Assembly: GCA_044224315.1 (NCBI GenBank)
Contig: JBGAKR010000005.1
Location: forward strand, 124,001 to 188,000
Length of the DNA: 64,000 bases
DNA from: JAGXTF01 sp044224315
GTDB taxonomy: Bacteria > Bacteroidota > Bacteroidia > NS11-12g > UBA955
Reading direction: 5' to 3'
Shown piece after piece: positions 15,378 through 22,922 of this stretch. The notes below the pieces were generated by a model, which worked only from the letters and a program-made list of their open reading frames with translations, did no database searches and was not told where the DNA came from. Position 1 is the stretch's first letter. Each line of letters begins with the position of its first letter. The translations under genes were made by a program, and so were the position numbers.

Positions 15378-15625
15378 TGTTTAATGATTAGTGTTTAATG
15401 GCTTGGTGGAACTTGGTTGACTCGGTCGCTTTTGGTGTCCAACACCCATAGCTGCCAAAATTTACCACTGAGATACTAAATCACCGAGCCCGTTTCGGGC
15501 GAGGAAAAGACTTTTGCGGATGATTCTAGACCACTAAGGGAATTCCTGCGGAATTTGAACTGGTTGCTTAAAGACTGCCTGGCTGTTATTACTGTCAACT
15601 GTACACTGTCAACTGTCAACTAATA
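15378..15625. repeat. Composite intergenic repeat, copy B
   Basis: Second copy of the ordered blocks seen at 14631-14860: TTTAATG runs at the left, TTTACCACTGAGATACTAAA near 15461, CACTAAGGGAATTCCTGCGG at 15532-15551, CTGGCTGTT, then CTGTCAACTGTACACTGTCA near the right end. A short hairpin CCCGTTTCGGG lies inside. No coding potential. Confidence 0.75.
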
Positions 15626-15664
15626 AAGGCTGTCTCTGCCCCCTACTCCCTGCCCCCTACTCCC

Positions 15665-16201
15665 TTAAAAAAGGTTCTTCCACATCATACTCTCAATGGG
15701 TTTATCCGGTTGTTGTGAGTATTTGGCATTCTTTTTCTGGTTGTACTTCACTTCAATTTCACCTTCAACCGGGAAATAGATGAGTTGGCCTATGGGCATG
15801 CCTTTGTACACTTTTACGGGTTGTTTTACCGAGATTTCCAGGGTCCAGTTACCACAGAATCCCACATCGCCTTTGCCGGCGGTGGCATGGATATCGATAC
15901 CCAATCGGCCTGTAGATGATTTACCTTCCAAAAACGGAACGTGGGCATGGGTTTCGGTATACTCCAGGGTTACACCCAGGTAAAATACGTGGGGATAAAG
16001 CACAAATCCGTCATCAGGAATTTCGAAATACTCGATTTCGTTATGCTTTTTGGCATCCAGAATATGGTCTTTATAGGTAGCCAACCATTTGCCCAGGTGC
16101 ACATCGTAGCTATTACTACCCAGGCAGGTACGATCGTAGGGTTCAATTTTAATGGTACCCTTGGCCATTTCTTCCAGTATCCGTAAATCCGACAGAATCA
16201 T
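15665..16201 (-). CDS. dcd: dCTP deaminase
   Basis: This 178-residue protein deaminates dCTP to dUTP, a precursor for thymidylate synthesis. The sequence carries the dCTP deaminase/dUTPase-like trimer fold with GSNSYDVHLG near residue 28, the nucleotide-binding EGKSSTGRLGI, and the catalytic glutamate in GFCGNWTLEISV near residue 121. The C-terminal tail that closes over the active site contains QQPDKPIESMMWKN. Length is normal for the family. The ATG at 16201 is preceded by TAATTTCG, six bases upstream on the minus strand. Confidence 0.95.
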   Translation of the reverse strand: MILSDLRILEEMAKGTIKIEPYDRTCLGSNSYDVHLGKWLATYKDHILDAKKHNEIEYFEIPDDGFVLYPHVFYLGVTLEYTETHAHVPFLEGKSSTGRLGIDIHATAGKGDVGFCGNWTLEISVKQPVKVYKGMPIGQLIYFPVEGEIEVKYNQKKNAKYSQQPDKPIESMMWKNLF

Positions 16202-16207
16202 GGCCCG

Positions 16208-16215
16208 CGAAATTA
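16208..16215 (-). promoter_or_regulatory. -7 promoter element of dcd
   Basis: TAATTTCG on the minus strand is a one-base variant of TAnnTTTG and ends 6 nt before the dcd ATG, predicting an mRNA with almost no leader. Confidence 0.4.
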
Positions 16216-16298
16216 TACCTAAGCCTCAGTATGAAAGCTATGGGTGGGCTTTTTGTGGAGAAATCGGTCTACCGAAGGCAGAAGCCGGATGTTTAGAG

Positions 16299-16575
16299 AA
16301 TGTAGAATGTAAAATGCAAAATGTAGAATGCAAAATGTAGAATTTCTCCGCGACCACTGCTCCCTCTCGCCACATTTGCAATGGGCGGGCCCTGCTCCCT
16401 ACTCCCTGTAGGAATGTAAAATGCATAATAGAAGAGCCTTACTCCGCGACCACTGCCCCCCACTCCCCGCTCCCTACTCCCTGTTAGGTTTTAGAATTTC
16501 ACTGGAACTTAACTGGCTGTTTATATGGCTGTTTGGCTGTTAAAACTGTCAACTGTACACTGTCAACTATAAACT
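16299..16575. repeat. Low-complexity intergenic repeats
   Basis: The region holds an array of AATGTAGA/AATGCAAA units (16299-16343), the 15-mer CTCCGCGACCACTGC twice (16346-16360 and 16442-16456), CTCCCTACTCCCTG runs, and near 16513-16575 the CTGGCTGTT plus CTGTCAACTGTACAC blocks that also end the composite repeats A and B. No gene is seen between dcd and the cvfB-like gene. Confidence 0.7.
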
Positions 16576-16671
16576 AATCCACCTAGGCAATATGTCGGAG
16601 GCTGCCAAACTCTTCTCCGCCCATTTAAAATGTGGCGGACCCAACTTCTAACTCCTAACTCCGCGATTGCT

Positions 16672-16679
16672 TACCTTTG
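16672..16679 (+). promoter_or_regulatory. -7 promoter element of the cvfB-like gene
   Basis: TACCTTTG matches TAnnTTTG and ends 5 nt before the ATG at 16685, so transcription should begin at about the start codon. Confidence 0.5.
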
Positions 16680-16684
16680 CACCC

Positions 16685-17521
16685 ATGAGTGCCAGGCCCG
16701 GAGAATACAACGACCTCAAAATGGTGAAATACACCGATTTCGGAATTTACCTCGATGGGGGCGAAATGGGCGAAATTCTAATGCCCCAGAAATACGTTCC
16801 TTATGGCACCAATGTGGGCGATACCGTGCACTGCTTTGTGTACTACGATACCGCGGACCGGCCCATTGCTACCACCGAAACTCCATTGGCTGTTGTGGGT
16901 GAATGTGCCCATCTTAAATGTGTTTCGGTAAGCAAATTCGGTGCTTTTTTGCATTGGGGACCATTAAAGGATTTGTTCATCCCCTTTCGCGAACAAAAAA
17001 CCGACATGGTTGAAGGCAAAAGCTATGTGGTGTATTTGTATCTCGATGATGTGAGCAAACGCATTGTGGGCAGTGCCAAACTCGAAAAACACCTAAATAA
17101 AAGCAGGCCGGATTTTGAAGTGGGCCAGCAGGTTGATTTAATGATTGCCGGCGGCTCTGATTTAGGACTCACCGCAGTAATTAATAATACCCATACCGGA
17201 TTATTATATCGCAACGAAGTATTTAAAACCGTTTATTTGGGTGAAAAGCTGAAAGGCTACATCAAAGAAATTCGCGGTGATGGGAAAATAGATCTCTCCT
17301 TGCAATTGCCCGGATATAAATATTTATTATCCGAAGAAGACAAAATATTAGAAGTATTGCGCAGCCATGGAGGCAGCATGCAAGTGGGCGACAAATCAGA
17401 CCCCGAGCAGATTTACGAACTGTTTCAAATGAGTAAAAAAAGCTGGAAAAAACTGATTGGAACCCTGTATAAAAATCGCAAAATCGAAATCACCGAAAAT
17501 GGAATTAAATTGATGAAATAA
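16685..17521 (+). CDS. S1-domain RNA-binding protein, CvfB family
   Basis: The 278-residue protein follows the CvfB layout: tandem S1-like OB-fold domains and a C-terminal winged helix. The first S1 domain begins VKYTDFGIYLDGGEMGEIL and contains ILMPQKYVP. A second begins with VSVSKFGAFLHWG near residue 82, a third follows near 150-215, and the winged helix includes QIYELFQMSKKSWKKLIGTL. CvfB proteins bind RNA and affect expression of virulence or stress genes in Firmicutes; the target here is unknown. I chose the ATG at 16685 because the -7 box lies just before it and a TTG at 16667 would precede the transcript. Confidence 0.85.
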   Translation: MSARPGEYNDLKMVKYTDFGIYLDGGEMGEILMPQKYVPYGTNVGDTVHCFVYYDTADRPIATTETPLAVVGECAHLKCVSVSKFGAFLHWGPLKDLFIPFREQKTDMVEGKSYVVYLYLDDVSKRIVGSAKLEKHLNKSRPDFEVGQQVDLMIAGGSDLGLTAVINNTHTGLLYRNEVFKTVYLGEKLKGYIKEIRGDGKIDLSLQLPGYKYLLSEEDKILEVLRSHGGSMQVGDKSDPEQIYELFQMSKKSWKKLIGTLYKNRKIEITENGIKLMK

Positions 17522-17590
17522 TTGTGGGAATAGGTAATTAAGAAATCATGGTAAGCCCTTTCATGAGGCATGGAGGAGATTAGCCTCACC

Positions 17591-17614
17591 ATTCACAATT
17601 CACAATTCACAATT
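17591..17614. repeat. Tandem ATTCACA microrepeat
   Basis: ATTCACA occurs three times in a row and ends in ATT, between the converging ends of the cvfB-like and WD40 genes. A related ATTCACAATTCAGAATTGG occurs near 19303 in another gene-free gap. Confidence 0.7.
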
Positions 17615-17619
17615 GGCTG

Positions 17620-18513
17620 CTAAAGAGCTATTTCCCAAACTTTCACACACTTATCATCGCCTGCTGAAACAAGCGTATGCTCATTCAGCCAAAGCAAACA
17701 ATTCACACTGCTTTTATGCGCTTCAAATTTAGTAAGGTCGATTACTTTTAATAATTCAGCCGATTCCGTATCCCATATTTTAATAGTTTTATCCATACTT
17801 CCGGAGGCCAATAAACTGCCGGATGCATTGAGTGACAAAGCATGGATGTGAAACCAATGTGCCGCAACATATTTCTTTTCTGAGGCAGTTTTTAAATCCC
17901 ACATACGCAAAATTGCATCTCTACCACCCGAAAAAAGCGTTTGATTTCCTGCTACATATGCCATCGAAAAAACCGACTGGGCATGACCCTCCAATAATTC
18001 AAGAACTTTTAAATCAAAATTGGTGATATATATTTTCCAATCGCTACTGCCAAACGCAAATGCATTCAAATTTTCTAAAAACACAAAACTGCGCAATGCC
18101 TGGGTGGCGATTTTTTGTTTATAAACAATTTCAAAATCAGAATTCCAAATCATGGCGCAACCATCACCGCCAGCGGTAATGAATAATCCGTTTGGGAGCA
18201 GTGCAATGGCATAAATTCCTTTTTCGTGGGCCATCCATTTGCGGGGTTGCGCACCGGGTTTTACGCTAAATAAGGCCCCGCTTTGGGTGCCTGCCAACAG
18301 GGTGCCATCGGGTAAGATTTGCAAGGCAAAAACTGTTTCGGGAATCTGCACCTGGGCAACACCATCCTCACCAGAGAGATAATCCCAGCGCACCAGGTAC
18401 CCATCGCCACCCGCTGAGTAAAACGCTGTATCATCGGCCTTACACAGCGCGTACACCGACTGTTTATGCCCCCACAAGGTGGTTACCAGATTTACCCCTA
18501 TTTTCGCACCCAT
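17620..18513 (-). CDS. WD40-repeat beta-propeller protein
   Basis: The 297-residue protein is made of about seven WD40 repeats of roughly 40 residues. Examples are GHKQSVYALCKADDTAFYSAGGDGYLVRWD, split by GH and WD ends; GHAQSVFSMAYVAGNQ with ILRMWDLK; and the last VNCLLWLNEHTLVSAGDDK ending VKVWEIAL. There is no signal peptide, so it is likely a cytoplasmic scaffold. Its ATG (complement of 18511-18513) overlaps the ATG of the divergent phosphopantetheinyl transferase gene (CATG). Either the two genes share a minimal promoter region or the true start is slightly downstream, for example at the GTG of VNLVTTLWGH. Confidence 0.85.
   Translation of the reverse strand: MGAKIGVNLVTTLWGHKQSVYALCKADDTAFYSAGGDGYLVRWDYLSGEDGVAQVQIPETVFALQILPDGTLLAGTQSGALFSVKPGAQPRKWMAHEKGIYAIALLPNGLFITAGGDGCAMIWNSDFEIVYKQKIATQALRSFVFLENLNAFAFGSSDWKIYITNFDLKVLELLEGHAQSVFSMAYVAGNQTLFSGGRDAILRMWDLKTASEKKYVAAHWFHIHALSLNASGSLLASGSMDKTIKIWDTESAELLKVIDLTKFEAHKSSVNCLLWLNEHTLVSAGDDKCVKVWEIAL
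18499..18506 (+). promoter_or_regulatory. -7 promoter element of the phosphopantetheinyl transferase gene
   Basis: TATTTTCG is a one-base variant of TAnnTTTG, 5 nt before the ATG at 18512. It lies inside the first codons of the divergent WD40 gene. Confidence 0.4.
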
Positions 18514-19150
18514 GCCATTGGATTGTTTAATTTTACCTGCCCCCGGCGTTAAGGTTGGTTTTTGGAATATTACCGAAAACGCAGAAGAACTGCTGCAAAG
18601 TTACAATCCGGGCAAGGAAGAGGAAACATTTATTCGTTCAATGCCCGAAAGTCGGCAACTGCATTACTTGGGTAGCCGCAGCCTGGCCCGCGCATTTTAT
18701 CCCGATGAAAAAATAGTGAAAGACCCCTTTGGCAAACCGCATTTCGAAAACAGCAGCACCCACTTTAGCTGGAGCCATAGCGGACACTATGCCGCATTTA
18801 TTGCCAATGAACACGAAAAAACCGGCATTGATATTGAAATTATCAGTCCGAAAATATTGCGTATTGAAGATAAATTTTGCAATAAAATTGATAAACAACA
18901 AATCAAAAAAACACACCATGCCGAAAGCCTTCTACTAATATGGGGTGCTAAAGAAAGCATGTTTAAATGGTACGGAGAAAAAGAGGTAGATTTTAAACTG
19001 CACATGACTGTAGAACCCTTTGACATCCGCGAGGAAGGACGTTTTATTGCCCAATTTCACAAACCCGAAAAAAAAGCAGAATTCATGATGGAATATAAAA
19101 TTATGAATGACCATTTGGCGGTGTGGACGCTGGAAGAAGTTACGAGTTAA
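18512..19150 (+). CDS. 4'-phosphopantetheinyl transferase superfamily protein
   Basis: This 212-residue enzyme is of the Sfp/AcpT type, which transfers the 4'-phosphopantetheine arm of CoA to a serine of carrier proteins. The family signatures are present: HFSWSHSGHYAAFI near residues 84-97, the Mg-binding GIDIEII near 107-113, and WGAKESMFKWYG near 148-159. Length fits a full Sfp-like pseudo-dimer. I chose the ATG at 18512 over an upstream GTG because the -7-like box precedes it by 5 nt. The substrate is unknown; no carrier protein gene lies nearby. Confidence 0.9.
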   Translation: MPLDCLILPAPGVKVGFWNITENAEELLQSYNPGKEEETFIRSMPESRQLHYLGSRSLARAFYPDEKIVKDPFGKPHFENSSTHFSWSHSGHYAAFIANEHEKTGIDIEIISPKILRIEDKFCNKIDKQQIKKTHHAESLLLIWGAKESMFKWYGEKEVDFKLHMTVEPFDIREEGRFIAQFHKPEKKAEFMMEYKIMNDHLAVWTLEEVTS

Positions 19151-19172
19151 GGGTTTAGAGTTACGAGTTTAG

Positions 19173-19234
19173 TTGACAGTGGCGAGGCATGCTCGCCATC
19201 GCGAGTGCAAACCTCGCGATTGACAGTTGACAGT
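19173..19234. repeat. Twin hairpins flanked by TTGACAGT repeats
   Basis: Hairpin 1 pairs GGCGAG (19181-19186) with CTCGCC (19192-19197); hairpin 2 pairs ATCGCGAG (19198-19205) with CTCGCGAT (19213-19220). They are flanked by TTGACAGT at 19173-19180 and 19220-19227 plus an overlapping third copy ending at 19234. The element lies between converging genes and may also terminate transcription, though it lacks a T-tract. Confidence 0.7.
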
Positions 19235-19338
19235 GAGAGCAGCCTCCGCCGCATTGCATGGGCGGATTAGGAAGCCTTTGCACCTTTCAGGTCCAGGCCA
19301 GAATTCACAATTCAGAATTGGCTTTTCATTAAAAGCAG

Positions 19339-21015
19339 CTAATCTATTTTTTGATATTTAAATACTACACTCCTATTGCCGGATTTTAGTTGAATTAAAT
19401 ACAGGCCGGCTGGATATTGGGCAATATTTAACAGGTTTTGACAAAGGGTGCCAGATTCAATTATTTTGCCCGAAATGTCAGATACTGAATATTGTAGTTT
19501 ATTGGTGTTATCAATATCAAAATAAACCGTGCCATTGCCCGGATTGGGATACATGCTAACATTTAGATTCGTTGGATAATTTGCCTTTAATACATCGGGC
19601 CATTCCTTAGGACCAAAAAGGCCGACAAAGGTATTGCGACCGCCATTATTTTTAAAGGCATACCCACCCACATAATATTCGCTCTGGGTGGTGTTCATGT
19701 TATATTGATGGGTATAAATAAATGGGTTATGGCCGTTATTGGAATAGGGTGCAATGGGTGCATAAAACCGGCTGTAATTTTTATTCTGATCAATAGAATA
19801 CAACAGTCCTGTGTTCATATTCTTCAAAGAATCCGGCAAGCCCGGCCACCGTTTTGCATCCGACCAAAATTTTATTACGTTCACTCTTTTTCCATCTGGA
19901 GTATTGACAAAACCAGCAGAATTACTCCCACCCCCATTGACAGAATCTACATATTCTTTTGAGAGAATTGTACCCGTCCGTTCATTTAAGAGACAAACAA
20001 AGGAAGGATTACCACCTTTAAATTTCATTATAACCTTGGAACCAAAAATATTTGTTGAATGGTCATAAGGGAATTGCCAATACAAAAAACTATCTCCCAC
20101 CAGACCTATACTGCCAAGATACTGCGAATAACCATCTGTTAATGAATCCACACGTTTATACCAGCGTATTTTTCTGGCATTGTCTAAACACAATAACATG
20201 CCATCGCACGTATTCATGGATTTATTGTGCAAGGTATCTGCCCTTATAAATACCGAGTCGAAAAAACGAAGCGGTGTGAAGTACCGAATATTAAAAGCCA
20301 TAAGAATATTATTGCTTTTGCTCAGCACAACTTGCGATAAATTTTCTTTTACATGTCCCAGGTAAATATTTTCAAGTACATTGCCAATGGTATCCAGAAT
20401 GGTTAGATAACTGGCATCTGATTTGTTAAAATTTACTCCATTCCAATTGCCAATAGCCGTTGGGATATGTGAAAAAACCAAAAGTTTATTGCCATAACCA
20501 CTATATAACCTCTGAACCGTGAGATTTTTGTATAAAAAAACCGTTTTCCCATTTTGGTCAATTCCAAATAAAAAATCAAACCGGCCTGACGAAGCTATAC
20601 TGTCATTGCCCACTTTGATAAAATCTGTAGCGGTGCCGGAATAACAGGTTGTGCCATTGAAAAGTTGAACGCCGCTATTAAAACCAAAATTCAAACTACT
20701 CTGTGATAATGCAGATTTTATAGTTGTATGCCATATGTATTTTCCTAATGAATCATATTTAACAAAAACAGCTACCTGATTTAAGGAGCTAGAAAATTTA
20801 AATTGATGCATTTGCAAACTTTTATTTACCGGAATGAGAAAATAGGCATTGTTCCATTTATCGGTAAAACCGCGCTGAACGGCATTCGTAGCATCTATCA
20901 TACCATTGTCGGTACAGTAATGATTATGACCCCAAATGAGTTTGGTTGGAGTTTGGCTCCAAGAACCTATTGCTTGCAAACAGGTCAAAATAAATAAAAC
21001 AAACTGTTTAGACAT
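19339..21015 (-). CDS. Secreted protein with T9SS type A sorting domain
   Basis: The 558-residue product begins with a signal peptide (FVLFILTCLQAIGSWSQ) and ends with a type A sorting domain: VSMYPNPGNGTVYFDI, then SGKIIESG and PAGLYLIQLKSG. The central 450 residues resemble Bacteroidota proteins that carry SBBP/beta-propeller-like repeats (for example VFVKYDSLGKYIWHTTI and LCLDNARKIRWYKRVD), but no catalytic family is evident. It lies 6 bp downstream of a small cysteine-rich secreted protein gene, and both are probably one operon. Function is unknown; a surface or extracellular location is predicted. Confidence 0.85.
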   Translation of the reverse strand: MSKQFVLFILTCLQAIGSWSQTPTKLIWGHNHYCTDNGMIDATNAVQRGFTDKWNNAYFLIPVNKSLQMHQFKFSSSLNQVAVFVKYDSLGKYIWHTTIKSALSQSSLNFGFNSGVQLFNGTTCYSGTATDFIKVGNDSIASSGRFDFLFGIDQNGKTVFLYKNLTVQRLYSGYGNKLLVFSHIPTAIGNWNGVNFNKSDASYLTILDTIGNVLENIYLGHVKENLSQVVLSKSNNILMAFNIRYFTPLRFFDSVFIRADTLHNKSMNTCDGMLLCLDNARKIRWYKRVDSLTDGYSQYLGSIGLVGDSFLYWQFPYDHSTNIFGSKVIMKFKGGNPSFVCLLNERTGTILSKEYVDSVNGGGSNSAGFVNTPDGKRVNVIKFWSDAKRWPGLPDSLKNMNTGLLYSIDQNKNYSRFYAPIAPYSNNGHNPFIYTHQYNMNTTQSEYYVGGYAFKNNGGRNTFVGLFGPKEWPDVLKANYPTNLNVSMYPNPGNGTVYFDIDNTNKLQYSVSDISGKIIESGTLCQNLLNIAQYPAGLYLIQLKSGNRSVVFKYQKID

Positions 21016-21021
21016 AAGTTA

Positions 21022-21510
21022 TTATGGACACGGAGGAATAGAGTTAGCACCATCTATATCCGTAAGCTGAATAGTCTTAGTTATATAATTGATAGTTATA
21101 CGAGCACAGCCGCAAGAGCATTTAATATAAGGACCTCCACCACAACAAAAGTAATCTGCACCAACCCCATTATGCAACACCCCGTTAATCTCAACTTCAA
21201 TTGTACCACAACTACAATCCGGATTAGCAATTAAATAAGGTCCTTTAGTCTGTCTAATACAACCACAAGTTGGATCGAGTGTATTTTGGCAAAGATTAAC
21301 CATTGCTCCAAAATTACCATTACAATCTTTTATTCTAACAGAAATAGGGCAATCTAACTCAGAAATCAAACTCCAACCACAAGGTGCATTTGGCTTTGAG
21401 TCTGGCTTCGTTTTTAATGACATACTTAACGAAATAGTGAGTGCCAAAGCCAGAAAAAAAAGAAAAAATTTACGATTTGGAAAAATAGAAGAGAATTTTA
21501 GGTTTTTCAT
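21022..21510 (-). CDS. Small cysteine-rich secreted protein
   Basis: The 162-residue protein starts with a hydrophobic signal segment (FFLFFLALALTISLSM). The mature part, of about 130 residues, holds 14 cysteines, many in CxC or CC pairs: TCGCIR, DCSCG, FCCGGG and KCSCGCAR. This suggests a disulphide-rich or metal-binding exported domain. No family is recognised. It precedes the T9SS cargo gene by 6 bp, so they are likely coexpressed. It has no sorting domain of its own and could associate with the larger partner. Confidence 0.7.
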   Translation of the reverse strand: MKNLKFSSIFPNRKFFLFFLALALTISLSMSLKTKPDSKPNAPCGWSLISELDCPISVRIKDCNGNFGAMVNLCQNTLDPTCGCIRQTKGPYLIANPDCSCGTIEVEINGVLHNGVGADYFCCGGGPYIKCSCGCARITINYITKTIQLTDIDGANSIPPCP

Positions 21511-21668
21511 ATTTCAATTTAAATTAGTTGAACGAAACTAAATGTAATTTTCCTAATAAACAAATTTATTTTTTAATATTTTTATATACAACAACTTACA
21601 AAATTTTAATTATTTAATTCTTCAAAATACACTTGTTTAAATTTATTAATTGTACAATAAAGTAGACA

Positions 21669-22922
21669 CTATTTAATAATATACATAACAATTTTCCTTA
21701 ATTGCCTTAACCGAAATACTCCTAATACTTGTGCCTTGGTATTTGATTTTTTAAACCTATATAACAACAATATTAAGATCAAAATAAAACCCGCATTGGC
21801 AGCCAGGCTAGCACCCTGCAATCCCATGCGGGGAATGAGATAATAGCCCAGCGCGGTTTGCAGAATCAATCCGCTTAAATTGGAAATTATTAACCATTTA
21901 AAATTATTAATGGCGTGCAAATAATGGCTAAAAACCGTACTTAATCCAAGGGCTAAAATGGCTGGGATAAACCAAAGGGCATTGTTTTTTAAAGCACTAA
22001 AATCACTCCCAAATACAGCGGTAAACAAGGCATTGGGCAGCAAAATTAACAAAATACATGCAAGTGCTGTTCCGGCCAGGGCTATGGCTGCATAGCGCAG
22101 GGTAATATCGGCCCTGAAACGGGGATTTTCTGAACGCAAAATACGCATATGGGCTATGGTGCCAAAACTATTTCCAAAAATCCAGATTGTATCAGCAATC
22201 AGAAGGGTATTGGCAAATATTCCTGTGTCTTTCAGTCCTAAAAAATGGGTAATAATTAATAAAGACAATCGATAATTAAAAAACTGAATCAATTGGCCGG
22301 TTTGGTTTAGAAACCCATTCTTATACAAGTCAGAACCCGCAGGCTGCGCCGCCGTAAAATCAGCCCGAATGAATTTTAATAACAACAAAATAGCCACCAA
22401 TAAAAATACACCGGTTGAAAGTGAGAAAACCAAGGCTACCTGATTTACCATTAAATTTTTAGCCATAAAAAAATACAAACCAACAATGCCTGCAAGCTTA
22501 AGAATTTCAATCCCCAATTGTATGCGATTGCGCTCATAAACCAGGCTATGGGCCTGAAATACCGAATACAAAAGCGTTATCAATGCCAGTGGAATAGAGA
22601 TACAAATAATAGCCCAGAAATAGGCATGGGTTAAAGGCAATAACCAAACAACAAGGGTAGCCAAACACAAAACCACCAGGCTCCAGACTAAAGAAGCGAA
22701 CAGGTTTCTTTTTCCGGGGAATGCCACCATCATACCCGCCAGCGAACTGCCGCCTACAAACTCGTTGGCAATCATAATGAGGTTTACGTAAAACAGCACC
22801 AGGCTTAGCTCTCCCCTACCCGCAGCACCCATAAACCGAGAGCATAGAATAACAGTTACTGCTGCTACTATGGCTTTAGCAAACTGGGCAATAAATGTGC
22901 TTACCGGACTATTTTTGGCCAT
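21669..22922 (-). CDS. Polysaccharide flippase-like membrane protein (MOP superfamily)
   Basis: The 417-residue protein has about 12 hydrophobic segments and the MATE/Wzx-like arrangement. It begins VSTFIAQFAKAIVAAVTVILC with FMGAAGRGELSLVLF nearby, typical of oligosaccharide flippases that move lipid-linked sugars across the inner membrane. It is the last gene of a three-gene unit with asparagine synthase-like and glycosyltransferase genes, and overlaps the former by 14 bases. This context supports a role in surface polysaccharide assembly. The substrate cannot be told. Confidence 0.85.
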   Translation of the reverse strand: MAKNSPVSTFIAQFAKAIVAAVTVILCSRFMGAAGRGELSLVLFYVNLIMIANEFVGGSSLAGMMVAFPGKRNLFASLVWSLVVLCLATLVVWLLPLTHAYFWAIICISIPLALITLLYSVFQAHSLVYERNRIQLGIEILKLAGIVGLYFFMAKNLMVNQVALVFSLSTGVFLLVAILLLLKFIRADFTAAQPAGSDLYKNGFLNQTGQLIQFFNYRLSLLIITHFLGLKDTGIFANTLLIADTIWIFGNSFGTIAHMRILRSENPRFRADITLRYAAIALAGTALACILLILLPNALFTAVFGSDFSALKNNALWFIPAILALGLSTVFSHYLHAINNFKWLIISNLSGLILQTALGYYLIPRMGLQGASLAANAGFILILILLLYRFKKSNTKAQVLGVFRLRQLRKIVMYIIK

